From Bacteroidota bacterium (GTDB lineage: Bacteria > Bacteroidota > Ignavibacteria > UBA10030 > SZUA-254): a stretch of DNA of 64,000 nucleotides. The notes below the pieces were generated by a model, which was not told where the DNA came from, searched no databases, and saw only the letters and a program-made list of their open reading frames with translations. Location of the stretch: positions 62,001-126,000 of the forward strand of contig DATDFQ010000015.1 in NCBI GenBank assembly GCA_036522515.1. Reading direction: 5' to 3'. Below are positions 1 through 7,633 of the stretch, in pieces. Every line of letters begins with the position of its first letter. The first letter of the stretch is position 1. The position numbers and the translations under genes were made by a program.

Positions 1-477
1 ACGGCGAATGAGCCCGGCCGGCCGGCCGCGGGCCGGGGGACGATTCTCGTCGTGACAGCCGGGACAAGCGATATCCCCGTCGCCGAGGAGGCGGTCATGA
101 CCGCCCGTATGTTCGGAAATCCCGTCGAAACGCTCTACGATGTCGGCGTGGCAGGCATTCACAGGTTGCTCGCGGGGAGCGAACAGCTCCTCCGCGCCGC
201 CGTAATCGTCGTCGTCGCCGGGATGGAAGGCGCGCTCCCGAGCGTGGTCGGCGGATTGGTGGATGTTCCGGTCATCGCCGTTCCCACCTCCATCGGGTAC
301 GGCGCGAGCTTTCAGGGCGTCGCGGCTCTCCTCGCGATGCTGAACTCCTGCGCAAGCGGCGTGACCGTCGTGAACATCGACAACGGCTTCGGCGCAGGCT
401 TCGCGGCGAGTCTCATGACCAGGAACGCCGCAGGGGACGTTCCCCGCGGCCGGCCTGCGCGCAAGCGGCACACCTGA
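1..477 (+). CDS. larB: LarB, nickel-pincer cofactor biosynthesis carboxylase (5' truncated by window edge)
   Basis: The reading frame is open from base 1, so the start lies outside the window and only the C-terminal PurE-like (AIR carboxylase) domain is seen. Visible features are the opening [14 protein letters not shown] segment, the [17 protein letters not shown] stretch and the [12 protein letters not shown] segment, all characteristic of LarB. From family knowledge, LarB carboxylates and hydrolyses nicotinic acid adenine dinucleotide in the first step toward the Ni-pincer cofactor of lactate racemase-type enzymes. LarC and LarE are not in the window and may lie upstream. The next gene, cystathionine beta-synthase, starts 25 bases downstream on the same strand, so co-transcription is possible. 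Confidence 0.88.
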   Translation, partial: TANEPGRPAAGRGTILVVTAGTSDIPVAEEAVMTARMFGNPVETLYDVGVAGIHRLLAGSEQLLRAAVIVVVAGMEGALPSVVGGLVDVPVIAVPTSIGYGASFQGVAALLAMLNSCASGVTVVNIDNGFGAGFAASLMTRNAAGDVPRGRPARKRHT

Positions 478-502
478 CCCACGAAGAAGACAAGGATCGA
501 TC

Positions 503-1891
503 ATGCTTACTGATGTCAAGAAACTGAAGGTCCAGGACACGATTCTCGGAACGCTCGGCAACACTCCCCTCGTCCGGCTCCACAAAGTGACGCGGGGATT
601 CAAAGGCCATTATTTCGCCAAGGTCGAGACGTTCAATCCGGGCGGCTCGGTCAAGGACAGAATCGGGCTTGAGATCATCGAGGAGGCGGAGCGGGAAGGC
701 CGCCTCCGTTCCGGAGGGACGATCGTGGAGGCGACCTCGGGCAACACGGGGATGGGGCTTGCGATCGCCGCGGCGATCAAGGGATACAAGTGCGTCTTCA
801 CGATGCCGGATAAGATGAGCATCGAGAAGATCAGGCTCCTGAGAGCGTTCGGCGCGGAAGTGATCGTGACTCCCACCGCGGTGCCGCATGACTCGCCCGA
901 AAGCTACACCGAAGTCGCGAAGCGGGTCGTCCGGGAGACCCCGAATTCGATCCTCGCCAACCAGTATTTCAATCCGAAGAATCCGGAAGCCCACTACAAG
1001 ACCACCGGGCCGGAGATCTGGGAGCAGACAGGCGGACAGATCGACTACTTCGTCTGCGGCGTGGGAACCGGCGGGACGATATCGGGAACGGGACAGTATC
1101 TGAAGGAACGGAACCCGAACGTGAAAGTCGTGGGTGTCGACCCCCGGGGCTCGATCCTCCGGGAGTATTTCTACACGAAGAAATTCTCCCCCGTCCTCAA
1201 GACCTATAAAGTGGAAGGGATCGGCCAGGACTGGCTCCCGGGAACGCTGAATTTCGACGTCATCGACGACATGGTCGAGGCGACCGACAAGGAATCGTTT
1301 CTCATGGCCCGGCGTCTCACGCGCGAGGAGGGGATCTTCGTCGGGGGGTCGTGCGGCACGGCGATGGCGGGAGCGCTCAAGTACGCCGACAGGATGAAAG
1401 ATCAGGATGTCATGGTCATCCTGCTCCCCGACACGGGTGAGCGATACCTCAGCAAGATTTATAACGACGATTGGATGCGGGAGAACGGATTCCTCATCCC
1501 GGACCGGGTGACGGCGCACTACGTCCTGCAGAGCAAATCGAGGAACGTCCAGCAGCTCATCGCCATCGACCCGAGCACCACCGTGCGCCGCGCGCTCGAC
1601 CTCTTCAAGGAGCACGACGTGTCGCAGCTTCCCGTCCTCGACAAGGGGAGGCCCGTGGGAACGATTCTCGACAACGACCTGATGTCCGCCGTCCTTGAGG
1701 ACAACTCGCGCCTCGACGCGGAGGTGAGCAAGCTGATGAAGCCCCCGTTCCCGGTGATCGGAGCCGCGTCTCCGATCGAGCATGCGATTGATTTTCTCAA
1801 GAAGAAGGACTCGGCGGTGCTCATAGAGGAAGACCACAAGCTGATCGGCATCCTGACGCGTTACGACGTTATCGAATACATGGCACGATAG
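503..1891 (+). CDS. cbs: Cystathionine beta-synthase (PLP domain plus CBS pair)
   Basis: A 462-residue protein with a fold-type II PLP domain (about residues 10-330) followed by two CBS motifs (about 335-462). TLGNTPLVRL opens the catalytic domain. K51 in GGSVKDRIG is the predicted Schiff-base lysine, SGNTGMGLA is the substrate loop, and GTGGTISGTG binds the PLP phosphate. It should condense serine (or O-acetylserine) with homocysteine to cystathionine. The CBS pair makes it resemble cystathionine beta-synthase more than plain cysteine synthase. A purine-rich AAGGA lies about 7 bases before the ATG. The downstream gene, 6 bases away, supplies the second step of reverse transsulfuration. The substrate choice is inference. 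Confidence 0.88.
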   Translation: MLTDVKKLKVQDTILGTLGNTPLVRLHKVTRGFKGHYFAKVETFNPGGSVKDRIGLEIIEEAEREGRLRSGGTIVEATSGNTGMGLAIAAAIKGYKCVFTMPDKMSIEKIRLLRAFGAEVIVTPTAVPHDSPESYTEVAKRVVRETPNSILANQYFNPKNPEAHYKTTGPEIWEQTGGQIDYFVCGVGTGGTISGTGQYLKERNPNVKVVGVDPRGSILREYFYTKKFSPVLKTYKVEGIGQDWLPGTLNFDVIDDMVEATDKESFLMARRLTREEGIFVGGSCGTAMAGALKYADRMKDQDVMVILLPDTGERYLSKIYNDDWMRENGFLIPDRVTAHYVLQSKSRNVQQLIAIDPSTTVRRALDLFKEHDVSQLPVLDKGRPVGTILDNDLMSAVLEDNSRLDAEVSKLMKPPFPVIGAASPIEHAIDFLKKKDSAVLIEEDHKLIGILTRYDVIEYMAR

Positions 1892-1897
1892 GAGACA

Positions 1898-3031
1898 ATG
1901 CGCTTCTCAACCAAGGCAATCCACGCGGGTCAGAGCCCCGATCCGCTTTCCGGCGCCGTGATGACGCCGGTGTACCTCACCTCCACGTACGTGCAGCAGG
2001 GGATCGGCAGGAACAAGGGGTACGAATATTCGCGCGTCAACAACCCGACCCGCGACGCCCTCGAGGCGAACATCGCCGCGCTTGAGAGCGGGAAGCACGG
2101 GATGGCGTTCGGCTCGGGGATGGCCGCGATCGACGCCGTCTTCCGGCTCCTGAAGCCCGGCGATCACGTCGTGGTGTCCGACAGCGTGTACGGGGGGACG
2201 TACAGAATCGGCAAGTTCGTGCTCGAGGAGTACGGCCTCGAGTTTGAATTCGTCAATACGACAAGGACGGAGACGGTGCGGAAGGCGATCCGGAAGAACA
2301 CGAAGATGCTCTTCATCGAAACTCCGACCAACCCGACGATGGAGATCAGCGATCTCGGCGCTCTCGCAAAGCTTGCCCGGAAGAGGCGCCTGCTGAGCGT
2401 ATGCGACAACACCTTCGCCACCCCGTACCTGCAGCGCCCGATCGAGCACGGATTCGACATCGTCGTCCACAGCCTCACAAAATACCTGAACGGCCACAGC
2501 GACATGCTGGGCGGAATGGTGGTCTCGAACCGGAGCGCGGTGGTGGAACGGCTGAGGTTTCTTCAAAAAGCGGCCGGGGGGATCCTGGCCCCCTTCGACG
2601 CCTGGCTCTGCCTGCGCGGCGTGAAAACTCTCGCGGTCCGGATGGAGCGGCACGGAGAGAGCGCGGCGCGGATCGCCTCGTGGCTCTCGAAGCAGCGGAG
2701 GGTCGTCGCGGTCCATTATCCCGGGCTCCCCACCCATCCGCAACACGCGCTCGCAAAACGCCAGATGAAGAATTTCGGAGGAATGATCTCGTTCGACCTC
2801 GGGAGCCTCTCCAACGCGAAGCGGATGCTCAGGCGCGTGGAGCTTTGCGCTCTCGCCGAAAGCCTGGGCGGCGTCGAAACTCTCATTTCGCATCCCGCAA
2901 CCATGACCCACGCCTCCATCCCTCCCGCGCAGCGCCGCAAGATCGGCGTGACGGACGGGCTGGTCCGGATCTCCGTCGGCCTCGAAGACTCCGACGATCT
3001 CATCGCAGACCTGAAGAGGGCGCTCAAATGA
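1898..3031 (+). CDS. Cystathionine gamma-lyase / gamma-synthase family enzyme
   Basis: A 377-residue Cys/Met-metabolism PLP enzyme of full family length. K195 in HSLTKYLNGHSD is the predicted PLP lysine. Other signatures are EYSRVNNPTR, FGSGMAAIDAVF, ETPTNPTMEI and the C-terminal SLGGVETLISHPATMTHA, which is typical of gamma-lyases and gamma-synthases. An AGGAG ribosome-binding site lies 4 bases before the ATG. Placed directly after cystathionine beta-synthase, it most likely splits cystathionine to cysteine, 2-oxobutyrate and ammonia (reverse transsulfuration). A gamma-synthase role cannot be excluded from sequence. A repeat hairpin begins 14 bases after the stop. Confidence 0.87.
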   Translation: MRFSTKAIHAGQSPDPLSGAVMTPVYLTSTYVQQGIGRNKGYEYSRVNNPTRDALEANIAALESGKHGMAFGSGMAAIDAVFRLLKPGDHVVVSDSVYGGTYRIGKFVLEEYGLEFEFVNTTRTETVRKAIRKNTKMLFIETPTNPTMEISDLGALAKLARKRRLLSVCDNTFATPYLQRPIEHGFDIVVHSLTKYLNGHSDMLGGMVVSNRSAVVERLRFLQKAAGGILAPFDAWLCLRGVKTLAVRMERHGESAARIASWLSKQRRVVAVHYPGLPTHPQHALAKRQMKNFGGMISFDLGSLSNAKRMLRRVELCALAESLGGVETLISHPATMTHASIPPAQRRKIGVTDGLVRISVGLEDSDDLIADLKRALK

Positions 3032-3044
3032 GTACCTTCTCACC

Positions 3045-3127
3045 ATGTCATCCTGAGCGAAGCGAAGGATCTCACCGATTGTCGTGTGGAGATCCTTCGC
3101 TTCACTACGTTCCGCTCAGGATGACAT
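3045..3127. repeat. Intergenic hairpin repeat, family 1, copy a
   Basis: Imperfect inverted repeat with arms TGTCATCCTGAGCGAAGCG and, at the right end, CGCTCAGGATGACA, around AAGGATCT / AGATCCTT inner arms. Five further copies occur in this window (12674, 23701, 26139, 40535, 45898). Its translations produce the CHPERSEG / ILSEAKDL-type peptides seen in spurious ORFs. It begins 14 bases after the preceding stop codon, where a 3' mRNA hairpin would form. Confidence 0.9.
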
Positions 3128-3142
3128 ATCCGATGAGGCGGG

Positions 3143-3171
3143 TTGCGAAGGAGCCTTTTTTTTGTTACATT
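3143..3171 (+). promoter_or_regulatory. Predicted sigma-70-type promoter for PTS EIIA-hisS operon
   Basis: TTGCGA (3143-3148), 17-base spacer, TACATT (3166-3171). It lies about 70 bases before the EIIA start and after the repeat, at the head of the 3243-7605 gene cluster. It matches the promoter pattern seen repeatedly in this window. No experimental support. Confidence 0.5.
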
Positions 3172-3242
3172 CGCAGATGTTTTTTCGATCTCTCTCACCG
3201 CGGTGTGCATCCCCCCTCTCTTTCTAGGAATGGTACCCAGGA

Positions 3243-3713
3243 ATGAAGATCAGTGATATCCTTGAAGACAAATTGGTCAGAACGAACCTCCCGGGCCAAT
3301 CGAAGGAAGAAATTATCAACGCAATGGTGGAGCTTGTGAGCCATTCTCCGAAGGTGCTGGACAAGGAGAAGGTGCGCGCGGCGATCCTCGACCGGGAGAA
3401 GATCATGTCGACGGGCGTCGGCAACGGCTTTGCGATCCCCCACGGAAAAACGGACGCGGTCGCCGATACCGTTGCCGCGTTCGGAGTCACCGCACAGCCG
3501 ATCCAGTACCAGTCGCTGGACGAGAAACCAGTCCGCCTCGTCTTCCTGCTCGTGGGGAAGGACAACATGGTGGGCCCGCACATCAAGCTCCTCAGCCGGA
3601 TTTCCCGGCTGATGAACAAGGAGGAATTCCGCGCCCGGCTTCTCGACACGAAGACTTCGCACGAGGTGCTGGAGATCTTCAGGCAAGAAGAAGCGAATTA
3701 TTCGGAGATGTAG
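3243..3713 (+). CDS. PTS EIIA-like protein (fructose/PtsN type)
   Basis: A 156-residue PTS_EIIA type-2 domain. H67 in GNGFAIPHGKTD is the expected phospho-accepting histidine, and the length equals that of a stand-alone EIIA. No EIIB, EIIC, HPr or EI gene is near. It is therefore more likely a PtsN-like regulatory phosphocarrier than part of a dedicated sugar importer, which is inference. A promoter-like site precedes it, and hisS follows after 63 bases. Cytoplasmic. Confidence 0.85.
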   Translation: MKISDILEDKLVRTNLPGQSKEEIINAMVELVSHSPKVLDKEKVRAAILDREKIMSTGVGNGFAIPHGKTDAVADTVAAFGVTAQPIQYQSLDEKPVRLVFLLVGKDNMVGPHIKLLSRISRLMNKEEFRARLLDTKTSHEVLEIFRQEEANYSEM

Positions 3714-3776
3714 GAGGGCCGGTCCGGTCCGCGCTCCCTTTCCCCCCATTCCCCGCCGCCGCTCAATGGAGCTTAC

Positions 3777-5045
3777 GTGAAATTTAAGTCCGTGAAGGGG
3801 ACCCGCGACATCCTCCCCGCCGAGAGCCATCGCTGGCAATTCGTCGAAGAAACGATCCGCACCGTGATGCGGCTCTTTAATTACCGGGAGATCCGGACGC
3901 CCGCGTTCGAAGAAACGGCCATGTTTTCCCGGAGCATCGGGGAACTGACGGATATCGTCGGGAAGGAGATGTACTCGTTCTCCGACCGGAGCGGCACCAG
4001 CCTCACCCTGAAGCCCGAGATGACCGCGTCGGTGATCCGCGCGTTCATCCAGCACAACCTCGGCGAACTGCAGCCCCTCGCCAAGCTCTACTATATCGCC
4101 CCGATGTTTCGCCAGGAGCGCCCGCAGGCCGGGAGATTCCGCCAGTTCCACCAGTTCGGCGCAGAGGCGATCGGCGGGCAGGAGCCCGCGATCGACGCCG
4201 ACATCATCGCCCTCTCCTCGCAGGTCTATGCAACCCTCGGCGTCCGTTCGGTCTCCATAAGGATCAATTCTGTCGGGTGCGAGAAATGCCGCCCCCCCTA
4301 CAAAAAGCTCCTGACGGAGTACCTGGGCGGGGTGCGGGAACAGCTCTCAGAAGAGAGCCGGAGGCGGCTCGATCAGAACCCCCTTCGCATCCTCGATTCG
4401 AAGGACGAGGGGGACCGGCAGGCGACCCGCGACGCGCCTTTAATGAAAGACCATCTCTGCGAGGAGTGCGCGGCGCATTTCAGCGAGCTTCAGCGCATCC
4501 TTCTCTCGATCGGGATCGAATTCGAAGTCGACGGGCGGATCGTCCGCGGGTTGGATTACTATACCAAGACCGCGTTTGAGATCATCAGCACCGATCTTGG
4601 CGCTCAGGATGCCCTCGCGGGGGGCGGCCGTTACGACCTCCTCGTGAAAGAGCTCGGGGGGAAGGCGACTCCCGGCGTGGGGTTTGCAGCGGGGCTGGAG
4701 CGCCTGTTGATGGTCATGGAGAAGCAAAAGATCGGAGGATCCTCTCCGCCCGCACCCCTGGTCTTCCTCGCCGCGGCCGACGAGGACGGAAAGCGCTGGG
4801 CGACGCGGGCGGCGATCGAGCTCCGCCGCGCCGGTCTCGCTGCCGAACTCGATCTCCTCGGGCGGAGCCTCAAGGCCCAGATGCGCGAGGCGGACCGCCA
4901 GGAGGCCGGTTTCGTGATCGTTGTGGGATCGGACGAACTGAGGCGGAACGAGGGCTCGCTCAAGAACATGCGGACGGGCGAGCAGGCCGCCGTCCCCCTC
5001 GACAATCTGGCGTCAGCGCTCACGGTTTCGAAAAAGGCCCGATGA
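3777..5045 (+). CDS. hisS: Histidyl-tRNA synthetase
   Basis: A 422-residue class II synthetase. The GTG start is preceded by GGAG at suitable spacing. Motif 1 region: RTPAFEETAMFSRSIG. Motif 2: FRQERPQAGRFRQFHQFG. Histidine-specific motif: RGLDYYTKTAFE. Motif 3: PGVGFAAGLERLL. The C-terminal anticodon-binding domain covers about residues 325-415. It charges tRNA-His in the cytoplasm. Its last four bases overlap the ATG of the next gene (ATGA), pointing to translational coupling. Confidence 0.97.
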   Translation: MKFKSVKGTRDILPAESHRWQFVEETIRTVMRLFNYREIRTPAFEETAMFSRSIGELTDIVGKEMYSFSDRSGTSLTLKPEMTASVIRAFIQHNLGELQPLAKLYYIAPMFRQERPQAGRFRQFHQFGAEAIGGQEPAIDADIIALSSQVYATLGVRSVSIRINSVGCEKCRPPYKKLLTEYLGGVREQLSEESRRRLDQNPLRILDSKDEGDRQATRDAPLMKDHLCEECAAHFSELQRILLSIGIEFEVDGRIVRGLDYYTKTAFEIISTDLGAQDALAGGGRYDLLVKELGGKATPGVGFAAGLERLLMVMEKQKIGGSSPPAPLVFLAAADEDGKRWATRAAIELRRAGLAAELDLLGRSLKAQMREADRQEAGFVIVVGSDELRRNEGSLKNMRTGEQAAVPLDNLASALTVSKKAR

Positions 5046-5452
5046 AAAAAGGGAAGCGGGTCAAGCCGAAGAATTCTCTCGAGTACCGCCTCCTCATCGT
5101 CCCGGGATACAACGAGGCGGAAAAGAAGGCGGTCGCCCTCGTTGCGCTCCGCACGGTGAACGAATTCACGAGCTTCCGGTACGAGATCGTCGTCGCGGCG
5201 AAGCTCACCGGCAAGACGCTCCGGCTGAACATCCACGGCCTGCGGGCCCCGCAGTTATCGCTCCCCGGGGCCGGTCCCGCCCTGTTTGAAACGGAGTTCG
5301 AGATGGCCCGCGGAACGTACTCGGTCGTGGTTTCAAAACTCGACCGCGAGGAGAACATCTTCTCGGTCCGAATCTCCCCGGAGGGGGTCGACGTGGAGGA
5401 ATCCCCCGACGTCAAGTTCGTCGATATCGTCACCCGGCGGGAAGATTGGTAG
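5042..5452 (+). CDS. Conserved-looking hypothetical protein, 136 aa
   Basis: The start codon overlaps the hisS stop in an ATGA junction. The protein is soluble, without a signal peptide or membrane segment. A basic N-terminus (KKGKRVKPKNS) is followed by alternating beta-type stretches such as YEIVVAAKL, LRLNIHGL and YSVVVSKLDREENIFSVRI, suggesting a small all-beta fold. I do not recognise the family. It sits between hisS and an Lgt-like gene on the same strand, so it is probably expressed with hisS. Confidence 0.7.
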   Translation: MKKGKRVKPKNSLEYRLLIVPGYNEAEKKAVALVALRTVNEFTSFRYEIVVAAKLTGKTLRLNIHGLRAPQLSLPGAGPALFETEFEMARGTYSVVVSKLDREENIFSVRISPEGVDVEESPDVKFVDIVTRREDW

Positions 5453-5502
5453 AAGCGGGGCCGGCCGGATTTCAGCAATAGCCCAACAACCAGAGCCAGA
5501 TC

Positions 5503-6330
5503 ATGCATCCAAAACTCTTCACCATAGGACCTCTTACGATCTACAGTTACGGACTGATGCTCGGGATCGGGTTCATCCTGGCGAGCTTCTTTCTGACGAA
5601 GGAACTGCGGCGGAAGGGGCTCGATTCGAACCTGGGAAGCACGATCACCCTCCTGGCGATCATCTTCGGAATTATCGGTTCGAAACTCCTCTACCTGATC
5701 GAAAACTGGAGCTATGCGTCGCGCGATCCGTTCGGGATGGCGTTTTCGCCCGGCGGTTTGACCTGGTACGGCGGGTTCATCCTCGCCACGGTCGCCATCA
5801 TGATCTACGTTCGCCGGCGCAAGATCCCGTTCCTCACGGTCTGCGACGCCGCCTCTCCCAGCCTTATGCTGGGGTACGGCGTGGCAAGGATCGGGTGCCA
5901 TCTTTCGGGGGACGGCGATTACGGCATGCCCACGAACCTTCCCTGGGGGTGCGTCTACTCGGAAGGAACCTATCCGCCTTCCCTGGCCTTTAAGAATTTT
6001 CCCGAAATCGTGCAAAAGTACGGGGTCAACGGGGTTGTGCCGGATACGATTCCGGTTCATCCCGCCCCTCTCTATGAATTTTTAATAGGGGTTCTGTTGT
6101 TCCTACTATTATGGAGACTCCGGAAAAAGCTCGCCGTCGACGGTTCGCTCTTCATGCTCTACCTCATCCTCTCCGGGACCGCCCGGTTCCTGATCGAATT
6201 CATCCGCCTGAACCCGCGGATCCTGTTCGGCCTTTCCGAGGCGCAGTTGATCGCGCTCGTGATGGTCGCCTGCGGCTTCGCCGGTTTCTTCATCCTCTCA
6301 CGCAAGAAACCGGTCTCCTCTCCGGCCTGA
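5503..6330 (+). CDS. lgt: Prolipoprotein diacylglyceryl transferase (Lgt) family membrane protein
   Basis: A 275-residue polytopic membrane protein with about seven hydrophobic segments and an Lgt-family signature: GVARIGCHLSGDGDYG, HPAPLYEFLIG and GTARFLIEFIRLNPRIL. Lgt transfers a diacylglyceryl group to the lipobox cysteine of prolipoproteins. At positions essential in the E. coli enzyme this protein differs: the SFHGG histidine region reads TWYGG, and the Asn of RIGN is Cys. Such variants occur in the wider Pfam family. It may be a divergent true Lgt or a paralogue. The stop overlaps the ATG of the next gene by one base. Confidence 0.82.
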   Translation: MHPKLFTIGPLTIYSYGLMLGIGFILASFFLTKELRRKGLDSNLGSTITLLAIIFGIIGSKLLYLIENWSYASRDPFGMAFSPGGLTWYGGFILATVAIMIYVRRRKIPFLTVCDAASPSLMLGYGVARIGCHLSGDGDYGMPTNLPWGCVYSEGTYPPSLAFKNFPEIVQKYGVNGVVPDTIPVHPAPLYEFLIGVLLFLLLWRLRKKLAVDGSLFMLYLILSGTARFLIEFIRLNPRILFGLSEAQLIALVMVACGFAGFFILSRKKPVSSPA

Positions 6331-6584
6331 TGGTTCTCGTCGAGATTTTTTCCAAGGAGGATTGCCACCTCTGCGACATCGCCAGGGCGTCGCTTGCGAA
6401 GCTTCGGCGGCGCCATCCGTTCGAGTTGCGGGAGACGAAGATCCGGGAGGGAGAGGGCCTCTTCGAGCAGATGAAAGACCGGGTTCCGGTCATTCACATC
6501 GACGGCAGAGAGGCGTTTCATTTTAAAGTGCCCGAGGAGGAGTTTATGGCTCGATTACTATCGGCGGAGGCCGGACACCGATGA
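6330..6584 (+). CDS. Glutaredoxin-like thiol protein (DUF836 type)
   Basis: The frame is open further upstream, but the ATG at 6330 overlaps the lgt stop (TGATG junction) and gives an 84-residue protein of normal size. C12 and C15 form a CHLC redox motif after a first beta strand (VLVEIFSKEDCHLC). PVIHIDG supplies the cis-Pro loop of the thioredoxin fold. This matches the small glutaredoxin-like DUF836 family. The partner is unknown. The next small gene overlaps its end by four bases. Confidence 0.78.
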   Translation: MVLVEIFSKEDCHLCDIARASLAKLRRRHPFELRETKIREGEGLFEQMKDRVPVIHIDGREAFHFKVPEEEFMARLLSAEAGHR

Positions 6585-6784
6585 GCGGAAAGTTGTACCC
6601 CGTTGCGAAGTTGCTCGAAGCGGGCGGAATCGCCGCCGTGATGCTCGGGCTGGTCCAGGGGATCTATGGGGACATGTGGGGCGAGTTGTACCTCTTTCTC
6701 GGCGGGATCCTGGTCTTTCTCATCGGCCGCCAGATGGAAAAAAGAGTCGTCCGGGGCGCCGGTACCCCGGAGAAGGCAGGCTAG
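6581..6784 (+). CDS. Small two-helix membrane protein, 67 aa
   Basis: It overlaps the glutaredoxin-like gene by ATGA. Two hydrophobic helices (about residues 12-28 and 33-48) are followed by a positively charged tail (GRQMEKRVVRG), so the C-terminus is likely cytoplasmic. No recognised family. The tight overlap with its neighbours supports it being real. Confidence 0.6.
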   Translation: MSGKLYPVAKLLEAGGIAAVMLGLVQGIYGDMWGELYLFLGGILVFLIGRQMEKRVVRGAGTPEKAG

Positions 6785-6804
6785 TATTCCTTGCAGAGGT
6801 GGAT

Positions 6805-7605
6805 ATGTTCGAAGAGGAGATGGAAAAGAATCGTCCTGCGGGCGCCGGGCATGACAGGCAGCCCGCTGTGAAAATCATCGCCGGGCGGAACCCAGTCATC
6901 GAGGCGTTAAAGGCGGGGACGATCATCGAAAAAATCGTCATTCTCGCCGGCGTGAAGGGGGAAGCGATCGAAAAAATCAAGGCGATGGCGAAGCGGGACC
7001 GCGTCCCCTGCATGGAAGTGGGAAAGCAAAAATTCCGCGAGCTCGTCAGCGACACGACCACCCAGGGAGTGGTGGCGGTCGTCGGCACGAAGGAGTACGT
7101 CGAGGTCGACGACATCCTCAAGGCCGCCTCCGGGCGCAACGAGCCCCCCTTCGTGCTCCTCCTCGACGAGATCGAGGATCCGCAAAACCTCGGAGCCCTC
7201 ATCCGGACCGCCGAATGCGCCGGCGTCCACGGAGTGATCATTCCCAAGCACCACTCCGCCGAAGTCAACACGACCGTGGCGAAAACCTCCGCCGGCGCGA
7301 GCGAGCATCTCCCCGTCGCGAAGGTCGTCAACGTCGCGAACACGATCGATGAGCTCAAGGAGAAGGGGGTGTGGGTGGTCGGGACCGATTCGGAGGCCCC
7401 GAAAATCTACACGGAGGTGGACTATTCGGGCCCCATCGCCATCGTGATCGGCAACGAGGGAAGGGGGATCCGGCACCTCGTGAAGGAGAAGTGCGATTTC
7501 CTCGTCAAGATCCCGGTCTACGGAAAAATCGAATCGCTGAACGCCTCCGTCGCCGGAGCGCTTGTCATGTACGAAGCGGTCCGGAAGAGAAAATCGTTGT
7601 CATAG
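6805..7605 (+). CDS. rlmB: 23S rRNA (guanosine-2'-O-)-methyltransferase RlmB / TrmH family
   Basis: The start chosen is ATG 6805, giving 266 residues, because the upstream part of the open frame is a shadow of the small membrane gene. An N-terminal substrate-binding domain begins with AGRNPVIEALKAG. The SpoU/TrmH knot contains the motifs NLGALIRTAECAG, IVIGNEGRGI and the C-terminal ESLNASVAGALVMYEA. It methylates a ribose 2'-OH, in the RlmB group at a conserved guanosine of 23S rRNA. The N-terminal domain favours RlmB over tRNA TrmH. Last gene of the cluster, convergent with the next operon. Confidence 0.9.
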   Translation: MFEEEMEKNRPAGAGHDRQPAVKIIAGRNPVIEALKAGTIIEKIVILAGVKGEAIEKIKAMAKRDRVPCMEVGKQKFRELVSDTTTQGVVAVVGTKEYVEVDDILKAASGRNEPPFVLLLDEIEDPQNLGALIRTAECAGVHGVIIPKHHSAEVNTTVAKTSAGASEHLPVAKVVNVANTIDELKEKGVWVVGTDSEAPKIYTEVDYSGPIAIVIGNEGRGIRHLVKEKCDFLVKIPVYGKIESLNASVAGALVMYEAVRKRKSLS

Positions 7606-7633
7606 GAGCAGAGGAATGCGCCGCCGCCGGCGG

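Noticed and set aside
413-1837. 474-codon minus-strand open frame opposite cystathionine beta-synthase
   Set aside because: It is antisense to a well-supported enzyme, is Arg/His/Asp-rich as expected from GC-rich reverse frames, and shows no domain. Many similar shadows across the window were left out for the same reason.
3149-3165. T-run at 3155-3162 as a terminator for the transsulfuration genes
   Set aside because: No GC-rich stem lies directly before the T-run; the same T-run fits better inside the spacer of the EIIA promoter.
2401-3246. 281-codon plus-strand frame ending across repeat copy a
   Set aside because: It is a shifted shadow of the cystathionine lyase gene followed by the translated hairpin repeat (HPERSEGSHRLS).
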